A DNA stretch of 64,000 nucleotides from Cryobacterium sp. N22 (GTDB lineage: Bacteria; Actinomycetota; Actinomycetes; Actinomycetales; Microbacteriaceae), in assembly GCF_002929555.1 (NCBI RefSeq), contig NZ_PJJP01000021.1, positions 1 to 64,000 on the forward strand, given 5' to 3'. Below are positions 1-7,570 of the stretch, in pieces; positions within the stretch are counted from its first letter, which is position 1; every line of letters starts with the position of its first letter. The translations under genes were made by a program, and so were the position numbers. A model generated the notes under the pieces. That model searched no databases. It saw only the letters and a list, made by a program, of their open reading frames with translations, and was not told where the DNA came from.

Positions 1-849
1 GGGTGCTGAGGCGGCGGGCGGGTTGTTCTTGACGGCGGCGGCCGCGGCGGCCTGGGCCTTGGCCAGCGCGGCGGCGGATGCGGCGGCATCCAGCCCGGTC
101 TGGTACTCGCGCTCCACGTCGGCGGTGGTGTCCTTCAGCAGGGCCAGCTGTTCGTAGAGCTCCGACGACTTCTTCAGCTCCACGTCGAGTGCGGCCTGGG
201 CGCCCAGTGCGGCGTCGCTGGCCGAGTCGTACTTCTCCTTGGACTCGGTGCTCAGGCGCTTGCGTTCCGCGGTGGCGGCGGCGGCCTGGGCGATGAGCGA
301 TTCGGCGGTGTTCTTGTCCTGCACGGCCTGCCGGTAGATGGTCTCGGACTGTTCGCTGAGCTTGCTGGCCGTGCCGAGCTGGCTGAGTAGGTCGTCGGCG
401 GTGTTGCCGTTGAGGAACAGGTTGAGGGAGAGGTCCTGGGCTCCGGTCTTGGCCAGGTGTGCGGCGATCAGGCCGGCGCGCATCTTGGAGGTGTCCGCGG
501 CCTTCTGGGCCACCGCGGACTGCTTGTCCAGGCTCTCCTCCCTGGCCGTGGCCGCATCGAGGTCGTCCTGAGTGACCCGATAGGCCTCCGCGGCCATCTG
601 GGAGTCCTGCGACGCGGCCGCTGACGACTCCTGCAGGCCGTTGAGCAGGCCGGTGAGGTTCTCGATCTCCTTCGCCTTGGTGGCCTCGCTCTGCTTGGCC
701 TTGGCGACCTCGTCCCAGCTGGGGTAGTCCTCATCGGCGAAGGCCGGCACGGCCACGCCGGCCGCGGCGGTGACCGAGCCGATCAGTGCGGCCGACAGCA
801 GTGCGGCCGAGGTGCGCCGCGAGCGGTGGGTGGATGTGTGATCAGCCAA
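1..849 (-). CDS. Coiled-coil cell-wall hydrolase-like exported protein (3' end outside window)
   Basis: The 283 visible codons start at a TTG at 849, preceded by GGGAG, and overlap the last 8 bases of the M23 peptidase gene upstream. An N-terminal signal peptide ends near PAFADEDYPSWDEV. The rest is a long alanine- and lysine-rich coiled coil containing a conserved block around LSLNLFLNG and LLSQLGTASKLSEQS. That block matches the coiled-coil half of the neighbouring M23 protein (LSVNLFIDG, LLSKLGSMSKLVERS), so the two are tandem paralogues. The C-terminal domain lies beyond position 1; in this family it is usually NlpC/P60, M23 or CHAP, but here it cannot be seen. Role inferred: exported peptidoglycan hydrolase made with its neighbour. 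Confidence 0.75.
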   Translation of the reverse strand, partial: MADHTSTHRSRRTSAALLSAALIGSVTAAAGVAVPAFADEDYPSWDEVAKAKQSEATKAKEIENLTGLLNGLQESSAAASQDSQMAAEAYRVTQDDLDAATAREESLDKQSAVAQKAADTSKMRAGLIAAHLAKTGAQDLSLNLFLNGNTADDLLSQLGTASKLSEQSETIYRQAVQDKNTAESLIAQAAAATAERKRLSTESKEKYDSASDAALGAQAALDVELKKSSELYEQLALLKDTTADVEREYQTGLDAAASAAALAKAQAAAAAAVKNNPPAASAP

Positions 850-2260
850 GTGGCGCTCCCCTGTCGGACATGAACGGAACGGCGTTGATGCGGTTGCCGC
901 CGCTGAACACCTCGAAGTGCAGGTGGCAGCCGGTGGAGGCTCCGGTGGTGCCGGAGCTGGCGATGTTCTGGCCCACCGAGACCTGCTGGCCGACTGAGAC
1001 GAAGATGCCGCCGTCGCGGATGTGGGCGTAGCCCGTTTCGACGCCGTTGCCGTGGCTGATCTTTACGAAGTTGCCGTAGGTGCCGAGGCGGCCCGCGTAG
1101 ACGACGGTGCCGGATGCGGCGGCGTAGATCGGGGCGCTGCAGCCGGTGCCGATGTCGGTGCCGTAGTGGAAACCGCCGCTGCAGCCGCCGCTGCCGCAGA
1201 GCTGGGCGCGGGCGCCGTAGCCGTCGGTGATGCGTCCGCCGGCGGGAACGCCCCAGCCCTGGCTGCCGACCTGGCCGCCGCTGAGGCCTGCTCCGGCTGA
1301 ACCGGTCGAGCCGCCGGACGAGCTGGGCGGCCTGGCGGCCGCGGCGCGTGCGGCATCCGCCGCGACCTGGGCGAGGCGCGCCTTTTCGGCTTCCGCGGCG
1401 ATCCGGGCCCGTTCGGCGACGCCGGCCTCATAGCCGGCGGTCGTCGTGGCCTGGGCGTCCTGCATGAACTGAAGCTGCTGCTCGAGGATCACGCTCTGCG
1501 CTTCGGAGGCGGCGAGGGCTCCCGCCGCCGCATCCGCCGCATCCTGGGCCGCGGCCATGGCGGCTTCGGCCGCGATGCGCAGTGTCTCGCGTTCGGCCCT
1601 GGCGACGGTGGCCTGGTCGCCGAGTGACTGGGCGGTGTTGTTGGCGGTCTGGGCTTGTTCGTACACGTCGGTGCTGCGTTCGACGAGCTTGCTCATGCTG
1701 CCGAGCTTGGAGAGCAGTTCGTCGGCGCCTTCGCCGCTCTGCTGTCCGTCGATGAAGAGGTTGACGCTGAGGTCGGTGCCGCCGGTGCGGTACAGCTGGG
1801 CGGCGAGCTGGCCGGCCTGGGTGGTGGCAGTGTCGGCCTCGGTCTTGCTGGTGTCGGCCTGGGCCTGTAGGTCGCTGGCGCGACGGCTGGCGTCGTCGAA
1901 CTTGGACTGGGCGACCTCGAGTTCGGCTCCGCGGGCCTCGGCTTCCGCCTGGGTGCGTTCCACCTCGGTCTGCAGGCCGGCGATGAGATTCTGAATCTCG
2001 GTGACCTGGGCGGAGGCAGCGTTGGTGTTGGACTTGGCGGCAAGCACGTCGTCCCAGCTTGGATAGTCCACGGCCATGGCCGGGCTGGCCGGGCTGGCCA
2101 GGGTCACCGCGAGGGTCAGGGCGGCGGCGAAGCCGGTCACGCCCAACGTCGCCTGACGGGCGTCGATGCGCCTGACTCGGGTGGGCTGCTGCCGGTTCGG
2201 CCGCAGCCGGTTCAGGCTGGCGCGAACTCCGCGGCTGATCACGGTTGCCGTGCGCTTCAT
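842..2260 (-). CDS. Secreted M23 family metallopeptidase with N-terminal coiled coil
   Basis: This 472-residue exported protein has a signal/membrane segment at about residues 40-62, a coiled coil at about 65-310, a Ser/Gly-rich linker and a C-terminal M23 (LytM-like) domain. The zinc-site motifs are visible: HYGTDIG near residue 365 and HLHFE near 445. M23 enzymes cut peptide cross-links of peptidoglycan. The arrangement resembles EnvC- or RipA-type hydrolases that act at division sites. The ATG follows a GGGAG-like site. A four-fold GTNAC array lies 25-56 bases upstream, and the gene is co-transcribed with the paralogue at 1-849. Confidence 0.9.
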   Translation of the reverse strand: MKRTATVISRGVRASLNRLRPNRQQPTRVRRIDARQATLGVTGFAAALTLAVTLASPASPAMAVDYPSWDDVLAAKSNTNAASAQVTEIQNLIAGLQTEVERTQAEAEARGAELEVAQSKFDDASRRASDLQAQADTSKTEADTATTQAGQLAAQLYRTGGTDLSVNLFIDGQQSGEGADELLSKLGSMSKLVERSTDVYEQAQTANNTAQSLGDQATVARAERETLRIAAEAAMAAAQDAADAAAGALAASEAQSVILEQQLQFMQDAQATTTAGYEAGVAERARIAAEAEKARLAQVAADAARAAAARPPSSSGGSTGSAGAGLSGGQVGSQGWGVPAGGRITDGYGARAQLCGSGGCSGGFHYGTDIGTGCSAPIYAAASGTVVYAGRLGTYGNFVKISHGNGVETGYAHIRDGGIFVSVGQQVSVGQNIASSGTTGASTGCHLHFEVFSGGNRINAVPFMSDRGAPLG

Positions 2261-2284
2261 AACTCCCCGATCGGGCTTGTGCTT

Positions 2285-2316
2285 GTCACATTCGTCACTG
2301 TGGTAACTCTCGTCAC
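2285..2316. promoter_or_regulatory. Four GTNAC boxes at 9-bp spacing (MtrA/GlnR-type operator)
   Basis: GTCAC at 2285 and 2294, GTAAC at 2303 and GTCAC at 2312 repeat with an exact 9-bp period. GTNAC is itself palindromic, so the array reads on either strand. It lies just upstream of the M23 peptidase. From memory, GTNAC direct repeats are recognised by actinobacterial OmpR-type regulators of the MtrA and GlnR group, and MtrA controls M23 peptidase genes in Corynebacterium. The assignment to MtrA is inference. The remaining intergenic DNA (2261-2513) shows nothing else clear. Confidence 0.6.
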
Positions 2317-2513
2317 AATAACAAACCCCGCTGGGTGGCCGGGGGTCGAATAAAACCTAACCCTCGAGCACCCCGATTCCCCGCCCATTCGCGGGCGCGG
2401 TGAAAACGCGACACGCCGAGGGGCGGATCGGGCCCGATTCCGGTTCTGGCCCGGAATCCCGCGGCGAACGGACCCTCGGGTCAGCCCCGCGGGCACCGGC
2501 CGTTGTGGCCGAT

Positions 2514-2543
2514 TTGAACTATCGCTCTGCCAACACTTATGAT
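2514..2543 (+). promoter_or_regulatory. Promoter of the tRNA cluster
   Basis: TTGAAC at 2514-2519 and TATGAT at 2538-2543 are separated by 18 bases and lie about 35 bases before tRNA-Glu. This fits a housekeeping sigma promoter for the tRNA genes. Confidence 0.6.
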
Positions 2544-2576
2544 TATGCGTCGGAAGTCATCAGCTTCCGGGAGTTC

Positions 2577-2649
2577 GGCCCCATCGTTTAGCGGCCTAGG
2601 ACGGCGCCCTTTCACGGCGTTAACACGGGTTCGAATCCCGTTGGGGCTA
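2577..2649 (+). tRNA. tRNA-Glu (anticodon TTC)
   Basis: A cloverleaf of 73 bases with acceptor GGCCCCA pairing TGGGGCT, anticodon loop CTTTCAC (TTC) and a T-arm loop TTCGAAT. CCA is not encoded. First of a Glu-Asp-Phe cluster common in Actinobacteria. Confidence 0.95.
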
Positions 2650-2725
2650 CGCATACTGTAGGTTGTACTCGGCACAAAAAGTTAGACAGCATCACAGCAG
2701 CATCGCAAGAAAAGCATCATAGTTT

Positions 2726-2799
2726 GGCCCTGTAGCGCAGTTGGTTAGCGCGCCGCCCTGTCACGGCGGAGGTCGCCGGTTCAAGTCCGGTCAGGGTCG
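2726..2799 (+). tRNA. tRNA-Asp (anticodon GTC)
   Basis: Acceptor GGCCCTG pairs with CAGGGTC. The anticodon loop holds GTC between GCCGC and GCGGA-type stem arms, and the T loop is TTCAAGT. CCA follows in the DNA at 2800-2802. Confidence 0.95.
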
Positions 2800-2809
2800 C
2801 CAAGGCGAC

Positions 2810-2835
2810 AAGCCCTTTCGAAAGAAGGGGCTTTT
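2810..2835 (+). terminator. Rho-independent terminator after tRNA-Asp
   Basis: AAGCCC and GGGCTT arms around a CTTTCGAAAG-like loop are followed by TTTT. Confidence 0.6.
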
Positions 2836-2870
2836 CGTCCTTTCGAAGGCGTCTCTCGAGCCGCGTTCGA

Positions 2871-2943
2871 GGCCCTGTAGCTCAGTTGGTAGAGCGTTCG
2901 ACTGAAAATCGAAAGGTCACCGGATCGACGCCGGTCGGGGCCA
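2871..2943 (+). tRNA. tRNA-Phe (anticodon GAA)
   Basis: Acceptor GGCCCTG pairs with CGGGGCC (one G-U pair). The anticodon stem TTCGA/TCGAA encloses CTGAAAA (GAA). Confidence 0.95.
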
Positions 2944-2945
2944 CT

Positions 2946-2985
2946 TGGCCATCTGCGGGCTTCTACCGCGGGTGGCCATTTTTTT
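2946..2985 (+). terminator. Rho-independent terminator after tRNA-Phe
   Basis: GGCCA/TGGCC and GCGG/CCGC arms form a hairpin followed by a run of seven T (2979-2985). Confidence 0.8.
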
Positions 2986-3065
2986 ATGCCCGAAAACAGG
3001 CGAACTTCGGGTCGAGTGTCGTCGCGGCCGAGCCGGGCTCCCGCCAGAACGCGCGAACTGTGAGT

Positions 3066-3098
3066 TAAGCACCTAAAATCCGTCGGGTTAGGTGCTTT
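3066..3098 (+). terminator. Second strong hairpin terminator
   Basis: AAGCACCTAA and TTAGGTGCTT are near-perfect inverted arms followed by TTTT. It closes the tRNA region before the next gene. Confidence 0.75.
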
Positions 3099-3133
3099 TC
3101 TCACGGTTCGCGGATGTATGCCACGATGTGGGC

Positions 3134-3925
3134 ATGAAACGCTCCGCCTCCGCGCATCTCGAACTCGTTGCACACGGGCCCGCCGAGCTGGTCCTGTCCG
3201 TCGCCGTCGCCGCGGACGCGAACGCCACGGAGCAACTCACCATCCTGCAGAACAACACCGCGCTGGCCTACCGGGACGTCCTCGACGCGCACGGCACCCG
3301 GCTCCAGCTCGTCGCGGTACAGGCCGGGCGGATCGACATCGACTACACGGTCGAGGTATCGGGCCAATCCGAGCCCGCGGAGGTGTCCGACATCGACATC
3401 GTGCGCTACCTCCGGCCCAGCCGCTATGTCGAATCCGACCACCTCTGGCCAACCGCGCAGGCCGAGTTCCGTGGGCTCACCGGCACCGCACTGCTCGACG
3501 CGATCACCTCCTGGGTGGGCACGCACCTGAGTTACGTGCCCGGCGCCAGCCTGCCCACGGATGGTGCGGTGCGCACCCTGCTGGCCCGGCAGGGCGTCTG
3601 CCGCGACTACGCTCACCTCGTCATAGCCTTCCTGCGCGCGCACGACGTGCCGGCCCGCCTGGTGTCGGCCTACGCTCCCGGCCTGTCCCCGATGGACTTC
3701 CACGCCGTGGCCGAGGCATATCTCGACGGCGCCTGGCAGGTCGTCGACGCCACCGGGCTCGCTCCGCGCCAGTCCCTTCTGCGCATCGCCACGGGCCGGG
3801 ACGCCGCAGACACCGCCTTCCTCTCCTCGGCGGGCGCCGCAATTGGGCTGAATGCACTCACCGTCACCGCCGTCGCCGACGTGCTGCCGCGGGACGACGT
3901 CACCGGGCTGGCCCGGCTGGCCTAG
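3134..3925 (+). CDS. Transglutaminase-like domain protein
   Basis: A 263-residue cytoplasmic protein with an N-terminal beta-rich domain and a C-terminal transglutaminase-like cysteine protease fold. The catalytic triad is visible: Cys in GVCRDYAHL near residue 156, His in DFHAVAEAYL near 190 and Asp in VVDATG near 205. Bacterial members act as proteases or peptide-modifying enzymes; the substrate is unknown. The ATG at 3134 (MKRSAS) was preferred to an upstream in-frame start at 3092 because the latter falls inside the preceding terminator hairpin. It stands alone between the tRNAs and the EPS locus. Confidence 0.8.
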   Translation: MKRSASAHLELVAHGPAELVLSVAVAADANATEQLTILQNNTALAYRDVLDAHGTRLQLVAVQAGRIDIDYTVEVSGQSEPAEVSDIDIVRYLRPSRYVESDHLWPTAQAEFRGLTGTALLDAITSWVGTHLSYVPGASLPTDGAVRTLLARQGVCRDYAHLVIAFLRAHDVPARLVSAYAPGLSPMDFHAVAEAYLDGAWQVVDATGLAPRQSLLRIATGRDAADTAFLSSAGAAIGLNALTVTAVADVLPRDDVTGLARLA

Positions 3926-3941
3926 ACGCCACCCCTGGAGT

Positions 3942-3976
3942 GGTTACAGCGGGGCCGGAAGGCACGCGCTATGTTC
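3942..3976 (+). promoter_or_regulatory. EPS promoter-like motif, copy 1
   Basis: GGTTACAGCG (3942-3951), 18 bases, then TATGTTC (3970-3976). The same layout recurs at 4719-4753 and 33323-33358. It lies upstream of the first EPS gene. The -35-like to -10-like spacing is too long for a standard promoter, so the left box may bind an activator. Confidence 0.5.
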
Positions 3977-4088
3977 CCTGCAGCGCACACCAGAACTGAG
4001 CAAAACTCACCCGTGCCTGTCGCCCCGGGTCAGGCCGATGACAGCACGAGCCCCGCGCCATCCGGCTCCCAACTTGCAAGGGATACTC

Positions 4089-4718
4089 GTGACGACAGAC
4101 GCCGGCGCCGTGAGGGCGATATGGATAGCACCGTCCGCCGACGTCGACCCCCGCGCGGTGCTCGGCGACGGCAGTACGGTGGCGGACCGCGCACAGGTAC
4201 GCGAATTCGCCCGTCTCGGCCCCGGCTGCGCCATCGGGCGCGCCGTGTACCTGGGGCCGGGAGTGATCCTCGGACGCCAGTGCACCGTGCAGGACTTCGC
4301 CCTGCTCTACGAACCGACCCTGCTGGAGGAACGGGTGCACGTCGGGCCTGGGGCCGTGTTCACCAACGACAGATATCCCCGGGCCGTGTCGCCGGCTGGG
4401 CGCCGCAAGACCACAGCCGACTGGGACCTCGTCGGCGTCACCGTGCGCACCGGGGCGTCCGTCGGCGCCAACGCCGTCTGCGTCGCACCGCTCACCATCG
4501 GGCGCTGGGCCGTCGTGGCCGACGGCTCCGTGGTGACCGCCGACGTCCCCGAGTACGCCCTGATGGACGGGATTCCGGCCAGGAGGGTGCACTGGGTGGG
4601 GCAGAGCGGCGCCCGTCTGAACCACGTGGGCCCCGGCCTCTTCAGATGCCCGGTGACCGGCGCACACTACGGCGAACACAACGGCACCCTCCACCCTCTC
4701 GGATTTGCCCCCCGATAA
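4089..4718 (+). CDS. Left-handed beta-helix N-acetyltransferase, WlbB/WbpD-like (copy 1)
   Basis: A 209-residue hexapeptide-repeat acyltransferase. It resembles UDP-2-acetamido-3-amino-glucuronate N-acetyltransferases, with repeats around YLGPGVILGRQC, VHVGPGAVFTNDRYPRA and a C-terminal CPVTGAHYGEHNGTL tail. Such enzymes put the second acetyl group on UDP-diaminoglucuronate during surface-glycan sugar synthesis. The GTG at 4089 follows AAGGG and gives a length matching the paralogue at 4957 (208 residues); an ATG at 4038 is the alternative. The likely partner enzymes WlbA-like (25861) and DegT aminotransferases are in the opposite arm. Confidence 0.8.
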   Translation: MTTDAGAVRAIWIAPSADVDPRAVLGDGSTVADRAQVREFARLGPGCAIGRAVYLGPGVILGRQCTVQDFALLYEPTLLEERVHVGPGAVFTNDRYPRAVSPAGRRKTTADWDLVGVTVRTGASVGANAVCVAPLTIGRWAVVADGSVVTADVPEYALMDGIPARRVHWVGQSGARLNHVGPGLFRCPVTGAHYGEHNGTLHPLGFAPR

Positions 4719-4753
4719 GGTCACAGCGACTCCTTCCCGGCCCGGCTATGGTC
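4719..4753 (+). promoter_or_regulatory. EPS promoter-like motif, copy 2
   Basis: GGTCACAGCG (4719-4728), 18 bases, then TATGGTC (4747-4753), followed by TCGTGAG. It starts at the base after the stop codon of the previous gene, and it matches the copy at 33323 in the flanking bases as well. Confidence 0.55.
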
Positions 4754-4804
4754 GCGTCGTGAGCACCTGAGTTTGCGTCAGGTCTCGTCACGGGTCCGTT
4801 CCGG

Positions 4805-4855
4805 GGGTGTACAACTGCCGGCGTCGGGCTCTGTCCGAGCTGTACCTGTACACCC
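4805..4855 (+). promoter_or_regulatory. Leader with long-range inverted repeat and CCTGTACACCC box
   Basis: GGGTGTACA (4805-4813) and TGTACACCC (4847-4855) are perfect 9-bp arms around 33 bases. The right arm lies within the CCTGTACACCC box (4845-4855). That box lies 29 bases before the GTG of the leader ORF and is conserved at 33494 and, on the minus strand, at 25892. Confidence 0.5.
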
Positions 4856-4873
4856 GAATTGCAGGGATGGAAC

Positions 4874-4960
4874 GTGAACAGAACCATTAATCGTCGACCC
4901 CTCCGCGCGGCCTGCTGCCCCGCAGCCTCCCGACGCCGCCTCTCTGGGCGATGCTCATGA
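4874..4960 (+). CDS. Putative leader peptide, 28 residues, coupled to the acetyltransferase
   Basis: A GTG start preceded by GCAGGGATGG opens a 28-codon ORF whose TGA (4958-4960) overlaps the ATG of the next gene as ATGA. The peptide starts VNRTINRRPLR and is arginine-rich. A second leader at 33524 starts VNTSLTCRPIR; both share V-N, a hydrophobic residue at 5 and R-P-(L/I)-R at 8-11, and the DNA GTCGACCC sits at the same codon. The next gene has only a weak ribosome site of its own, which fits translational coupling. Function inferred; it could be purely regulatory. Confidence 0.5.
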   Translation: MNRTINRRPLRAACCPAASRRRLSGRCS

Positions 4961-5583
4961 TGCCCACGCCGGGAACGGCCGGGCACGCACTCATCGAGCC
5001 GACTGCCGACGTGGACGCGACCGCGGAGGTCGGCGCCGATACCCGCGTGTGGCACCTCGCCCAGGTGCGCGAGCACGCAACCATCGGCAGCGGCTGCATC
5101 CTGGGGCGGGGCTCGTACATCGGGCCTGGCGTGATCCTCGGGAGCAACTGCAAGGTCCAGAACTACGCCCTGATCTACGAACCGGCGGTCCTGGAAGACG
5201 GCGTCTTCGTCGGTCCCGCCGTGGTGTTCACCAACGACGTGTTTCCGCGGGCCGTCAACCCCGATACGAGCATCAAAGACGCCGACGACTGGCACTCAGT
5301 CGGTGTGCACGTCGGCACGGGCGCGTCCATCGGCGCCAGGGCCGTCTGCATCGCACCGGTCAGCATCGGCCGTTGGGCGCTTGTCGCGGCCGGCGCCGTG
5401 GTGACGAAGAATGTCCCGGACTACGCCGTCGTCGCCGGCGTCCCGGCCCGACGCATCGGCTGGGTCGGCCGGGCGGGGATCCCGCTGCGCGCTGAGGACG
5501 ACGGCCGGCTGACCTGCCCGGCCACCGGCGAACACTTCCACGAGCGCGACGGAGTCCTCATGGCCGAAGGAGATCCGCGATGA
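4957..5583 (+). CDS. Left-handed beta-helix N-acetyltransferase, WlbB/WbpD-like (copy 2)
   Basis: A 208-residue hexapeptide-repeat transferase closely related to the gene at 4089 and to WlbB/WbpD enzymes. Repeats include YIGPGVILGSNC and VFVGPAVVFTNDVFPRA, and the C-terminus has CPATGEHFHERDGVL. The predicted role is N-acetylation of a UDP-linked 3-amino sugar acid for EPS. The ATG at 4957 overlaps the stop of the leader ORF; ATG codons at 4951 and 4960 are in frame. Having two copies may mean two different amino-sugar substrates. It overlaps the next gene by ATGA. Confidence 0.82.
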   Translation: MMPTPGTAGHALIEPTADVDATAEVGADTRVWHLAQVREHATIGSGCILGRGSYIGPGVILGSNCKVQNYALIYEPAVLEDGVFVGPAVVFTNDVFPRAVNPDTSIKDADDWHSVGVHVGTGASIGARAVCIAPVSIGRWALVAAGAVVTKNVPDYAVVAGVPARRIGWVGRAGIPLRAEDDGRLTCPATGEHFHERDGVLMAEGDPR

Positions 5584-6278
5584 ACAAGCGTCAGCTCGGC
5601 CTCACCGCGCTCGGCCTCACCGTGGCCGTGGCGACGGCCGGCCTCATCGTCGCCCAGCTGCTGCCGGCTACCGACCAAAGCCGCGTGGTGGCGGAGTCCA
5701 CACCATCGGCCTCGGCGCTGCCGACACCCGACGCCGGCGGCACCCCGATGCCGTCCGAGCCCACCCCGGCCGACGACACGGCATCACCGGCTCCGGAAGG
5801 ACCGCAGGCCGACCCCATCCCCGACACCGACACCGAGGTGGGCCCCCGCACGTCAACTGAAGTGCTCCCGCCCGGTCAGGTCAACGTCACCCTGCCGCCG
5901 TCGAAGCCCCGGTCCGCCCTCGTGTCACTGCCGCTCCCTCCGGCCGCGAATTCCCTCGGCGAGGTTGTGGACGGGTTCCCCACCGATGTCCTGCCGGGAA
6001 TCCCGGACTCACTCGTCGACAACAGTTCGGTGGCGACGCAGGGCGACCGCCTGCAGGCCAGCCTCGAGGCGAAGACCACACTCGGCACCGACGATGTCCT
6101 GGCGTTCTACCGGCAGCACTTCGCCCCCCTGGGACTCCTCGAAAGCCCGACAACCAGCACCAAACGCGCGTCGACGCTCAGCTTTGCCCGCGACGACGAT
6201 TCGGTCACCCTCTCGGTCACCGCCGTCGCCGGCGGATCCAGCTACGTGCTCTTCGGCGTCTTCACGGCGCAGGGTTGA
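5580..6278 (+). CDS. Membrane-anchored exported protein of unknown function
   Basis: A 232-residue protein with an N-terminal membrane anchor or uncleaved signal (residues 5-28). A Pro/Thr/Ala/Asp-rich linker follows (about 32-95), then a compact C-terminal domain of about 120 residues (VLAFYRQHFAPLGL, SVTAVAGG). No family is recognised. It starts within the stop of the acetyltransferase (ATGA) and its own TGA overlaps the TTG of the MFS gene, so it belongs to the EPS operon. An envelope role in EPS export or attachment is inference. Confidence 0.75.
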   Translation: MNKRQLGLTALGLTVAVATAGLIVAQLLPATDQSRVVAESTPSASALPTPDAGGTPMPSEPTPADDTASPAPEGPQADPIPDTDTEVGPRTSTEVLPPGQVNVTLPPSKPRSALVSLPLPPAANSLGEVVDGFPTDVLPGIPDSLVDNSSVATQGDRLQASLEAKTTLGTDDVLAFYRQHFAPLGLLESPTTSTKRASTLSFARDDDSVTLSVTAVAGGSSYVLFGVFTAQG

Positions 6279-7570
6279 CGGCGGGCCGGCCTGTGTACAT
6301 TTCCTTATCCAACCGGGGAGCAGCCGACCGGGGAACAACACCAGGCACAGCCTTGTCCCCCGGGCGCCCCGCCGCGACACGGGTGTCTTCGGTCGTCATC
6401 GCCCTCGGCATCGTCAGCCTGGTCACCGACGTCTCCTCGGAGTCGGTGTCGGCGATCCTTCCGCTCTACATCACGGGAGTGCTGGGCCTGTCGACGGTCG
6501 CCTACGGGTTTCTCGACGGGATCTACCAGGGCGTCAGCGCCATCGTGCGGATCGCCGGCGGCTGGGCAGCGGACCGTGGGGACCAGCCCAAGTGGATCGC
6601 GTTCTTCGGGTACGGACTGTCAGCCCTGGCCCGCACCGGGCTTCTCTTCGCAACCGGATTCACCTCCCTCGTGGCCGTCATCGCGGTCGATCGTCTCGGC
6701 AAGGGCGTTCGGACCGCCCCGCGCGACGCGCTGATCACAGCGTCGTCGCTCCCGGAGAACCTCGGCCGGTCCTTCGGCGTGCACCGCATGCTCGACACCG
6801 TCGGCGCCGCGGTCGGGCCACTGCTGGCCTTCGCGATCCTGTTCGCCATCCCCGACGGCTACGACACCGTCTTCGTCGTGTCACTCGCCTTCGCGATCGT
6901 GGGCGTGTTCGTGCTCGGCCTCATCGTGCCGAACACCCGTCCGTCGGCGGCGCTGGCCGCACCCGGCACCTCCCGGGCGTCGTTCAGGTGGGCGCAGCTG
7001 AGGGATCCCCGGCTGCGCCGCCTGCTCCTGACCGCGGGCCTGCTGGGCATCGTGACCATCGGTGACGGGTTCATCTACCTGGTCCTGCAGAGCCGGGATG
7101 CCTTCGCGGCGGCCTGGTTCCCCCTTCTCTATGTGGGCACCAACGTCGCCTTCCTCCTCCTGGCCATCCCCCTGGGCAGGTTCGCCGACAGGTTCGGCCG
7201 TGCCCGGGTCTTCGTCTGCGGCCACCTCGCGCTCCTCACGGCCTACGTCTGCGCCGCGGTCCCCGTTGCCGGGCTTCCGACGACGATTCTCTGCCTGATC
7301 GCGCTCGGTGTGTTCTATGCGTCCACCGACGGCATCCTCGCGGCGCTCGCGTCCCAGTCGACGCCTGAGGCCAGCCGCGCCACAGCCATCGCGTCCGCCC
7401 AGACCGTCGTGGCCGTCACCCGGCTGATCGCGTCCACCGGATTCGGCCTGCTCTGGTTCGCGGTGGGCCGCGGCAACGCGATGATGATCATCGCCGGCGC
7501 ACTCGCCCTGCTGATCCCGCTAGCCGCTCTCGTCCTGCGCGGCGCTTTCGCCCGGGTGCAGACGACATGA
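6275..7570 (+). CDS. Major facilitator superfamily transporter
   Basis: A 431-residue protein with about 12 membrane segments and MFS signatures, such as GGWAADRGDQPKW in the first cytoplasmic loop and GRFADRFGRARV in the loop between TM8 and TM9. The TTG at 6275 overlaps the preceding TGA; a GTG at 6293 is an alternative start. MFS proteins of this type move small molecules by proton exchange. A drug-type MFS inside an EPS operon is unusual, and a sugar precursor or acyl donor substrate is possible but unproven. The 3' end overlaps the next gene (ATGA). Confidence 0.85.
   Translation: MTAGRPVYISLSNRGAADRGTTPGTALSPGRPAATRVSSVVIALGIVSLVTDVSSESVSAILPLYITGVLGLSTVAYGFLDGIYQGVSAIVRIAGGWAADRGDQPKWIAFFGYGLSALARTGLLFATGFTSLVAVIAVDRLGKGVRTAPRDALITASSLPENLGRSFGVHRMLDTVGAAVGPLLAFAILFAIPDGYDTVFVVSLAFAIVGVFVLGLIVPNTRPSAALAAPGTSRASFRWAQLRDPRLRRLLLTAGLLGIVTIGDGFIYLVLQSRDAFAAAWFPLLYVGTNVAFLLLAIPLGRFADRFGRARVFVCGHLALLTAYVCAAVPVAGLPTTILCLIALGVFYASTDGILAALASQSTPEASRATAIASAQTVVAVTRLIASTGFGLLWFAVGRGNAMMIIAGALALLIPLAALVLRGAFARVQTT

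Noticed and set aside
3942..4088. A leader ORF before the first acetyltransferase like the other two
   Set aside because: The frame ending at the ATGA of 4038 has no start codon after its last stop, and there is no CCTGTAMACCC box, so only the promoter motif is shared.
4719..4956. A known riboswitch class in the EPS leader
   Set aside because: No conserved riboswitch core (cobalamin, ydaO, SAM and similar) was recognised; conservation is limited to the short boxes and the leader ORF.
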